In this document: in pieces, positions 62,798-64,000 of the stretch | Position numbering within the stretch: the stretch's first letter is position 1 | Layout of the letters: every line of letters begins with the position of its first letter | Origin: Soonwooa sp023440705 | GTDB lineage: Bacteria; Bacteroidota; Bacteroidia; Flavobacteriales; Weeksellaceae | DNA: 64,000 nt | Assembly: GCA_023440705.1 (NCBI GenBank) | Contig: JAEXRP010000100.1 | Span: forward strand, 103,226 to 167,225 | Direction: 5' to 3' | Notes under the pieces: model-generated | Databases searched by the model: none | What the model was told of the DNA's origin: nothing | What the model saw: only the letters and a program-made list of their open reading frames with translations | Position numbers and translations under genes: made by a program

Positions 62798-64000
62798 TTA
62801 ATTGATAATCTTGAAATCCAACTGTTTAGCCAACAAATTAGCTTTCATAACTTTTATCTTAACTTGGTCACCCAATTGGTAAGTATTACCAGTTCTGCTA
62901 CCAACGATCGCATAATTCTTAGCATCAAAACTATAAGAATCGTCGATTAGATCGCGAAGTTTTATCATACCTTCGGCTCCGTTTTCAGGGATTTCTACCC
63001 AGAAACCAAAGTCCGAAACTCCAGAAATAACGCCGTTGAAATATTCGCCAACATGTTTCTCCATAAATTTGACCTGCATGTATTTGATAGAATCTCTTTC
63101 TGCATCGGCTGCAAGACGCTCCATCGAGCTACAATGTTTAGCTTTTTCTTCAACTTCGTGCATATCAACCGACTTGCCGCCGTCTAGATAATGTTGCAAC
63201 AATCGATGTGCGATAACATCTGGATAACGACGAATTGGCGATGTAAAGTGCGAATAATACTCGAATCCTAGACCGTAATGACCAAGACTTTCGGTGGTGT
63301 ATTTGGCCTTACTCATGCTTCGCATAGCAAGCGTCTCGATCATATTTTCTTCCGCTTTACCTTTAACTTCTTGTAAAAGTTTGTTCATCGATTCGGTTGT
63401 CGTTTTAGCATTGGCTAAATTCATTTTGTAACCGAAATTACCAACAAAATCGCGTAGAGCATTTAATTTAGTAGGATCTGGATCTTCGTGAACACGATAA
63501 ATAAAAGTGTTGTGAGAAGGTTCATTTCTTTTATTTAATGAAACAAATTCTGACACTTTTCTGTTCGCTAAAAGCATAAATTCTTCAATCAAATGATTCG
63601 AATCTTTGCTAATTTTAAAATAAACACCAATCGGATTACCATCTGCATCTAGATTAAATCTTACTTCACTTCTATCAAAAGTAATCGCACCGTTTTTGAT
63701 ACGTTCATCGCGGAGAATCTTAGCAAGATCATCCAATTTATTAATTTCTTCTTGATAATCACCTTCTTTAGTTTCGATACGTTCCTGCGCTTCTTCGTAA
63801 GTAAATCTTCTGTCAGAATGCGTTACTGTACGACCAAACCATTGTTTTTTAACTTTAGCTTCATCATCCATTTCGAAAACTGCTGAAAACGTGTATTTAT
63901 CTTCATTAGGACGAAGAGAACAAACACCATTACTCAAAACTTCGGGTAACATCGGCACCACGCGATCCACCAAATAAACGGAAGTTGCACGATCATAAGC
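62798..64000 (-). CDS. rnr: Ribonuclease R, C-terminal part (5' end outside window)
   Basis: The frame is open to the right edge; about 400 C-terminal residues are present. The RNB catalytic part shows VVPMLPEVLSNGVCSLRPNED, EFMLLANRKVSEF, GLGFEYYSHFTSPIRRYPD and IAHRLLQHYL. An S1 RNA-binding domain follows (HVGEYFNGVISGVSDFGFWVE). RNase R degrades structured RNA 3' to 5'. Its N-terminal cold-shock domains are not in the window. Confidence 0.95.
   Translation of the reverse strand, partial: AYDRATSVYLVDRVVPMLPEVLSNGVCSLRPNEDKYTFSAVFEMDDEAKVKKQWFGRTVTHSDRRFTYEEAQERIETKEGDYQEEINKLDDLAKILRDERIKNGAITFDRSEVRFNLDADGNPIGVYFKISKDSNHLIEEFMLLANRKVSEFVSLNKRNEPSHNTFIYRVHEDPDPTKLNALRDFVGNFGYKMNLANAKTTTESMNKLLQEVKGKAEENMIETLAMRSMSKAKYTTESLGHYGLGFEYYSHFTSPIRRYPDVIAHRLLQHYLDGGKSVDMHEVEEKAKHCSSMERLAADAERDSIKYMQVKFMEKHVGEYFNGVISGVSDFGFWVEIPENGAEGMIKLRDLIDDSYSFDAKNYAIVGSRTGNTYQLGDQVKIKVMKANLLAKQLDFKIIN

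Overview
The window is chromosomal DNA from a member of the Bacteroidota, most probably a flavobacterium close to Chryseobacterium/Kaistella (Weeksellaceae). The evidence is the low G+C content, promoters of the Bacteroidota type (TTG, about 20 bases, then TAnnTTTG), many Bacteroidota-style lipoproteins and secreted proteins, a type IX secretion sorting domain, eukaryotic-type glycyl-tRNA synthetase, and an AccD without zinc-ribbon cysteines. No tRNA, rRNA, CRISPR array, prophage or insertion sequence was seen. Both ends cut a gene: a sugar-nucleotide transferase on the left and RNase R on the right.

Layout. 1-12.6 kb is a core region: YifB, a nucleoside-gate membrane protein, accD-fbaA, nadK with a CBS protein, a SpoU methyltransferase, a bestrophin-like channel and mutS. 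12.6-26.4 kb is an accessory-looking stretch of about 20 small lipoproteins, secreted proteins and membrane proteins in tightly packed operons. Only a few have recognisable domains (ankyrin, DUF2809, carboxypeptidase-like, YARHG). 26.4-30.6 kb holds a DUF2306 protein, a BaiN-like flavoprotein, a hotdog thioesterase, thiL and sodC. 30.7-36 kb holds a TonB-dependent receptor, a TPR-like secreted protein and a prolyl oligopeptidase. 36-46.7 kb mixes two surface proteins of unknown role, an M48 protease, glyS, a DUF389 protein, a pseudouridine synthase, a Crp-like regulator and two tandem paralogues. 46.7-64 kb contains an M4 metalloprotease exported by T9SS, pyrD, methylmalonyl-CoA mutase with its chaperone MeaB, a second M48 protease, clpC, a glycosyltransferase, YraN, an S66 peptidase, a LysE transporter and RNase R.

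Most notable signals. (1) The TonB receptor and the following TPR gene each carry two 9-bp direct repeats with a 21-bp period that fit the LytTR-family site. They stand at the same distance from a TAnnTTTG box, which points to one shared LytTR activator. (2) A GC-rich element of about 110-150 bp occurs three times (near 6.6, 28.3 and 42.7 kb), each time upstream of a gene and in the same orientation relative to it. (3) An orphan promoter followed by a terminator near 8.4-8.5 kb may encode a small RNA. (4) A DUF4177 gene near 43.1 kb has ATT where ATG is expected, beside a headless remnant of an opposite-strand gene that still has its terminator.
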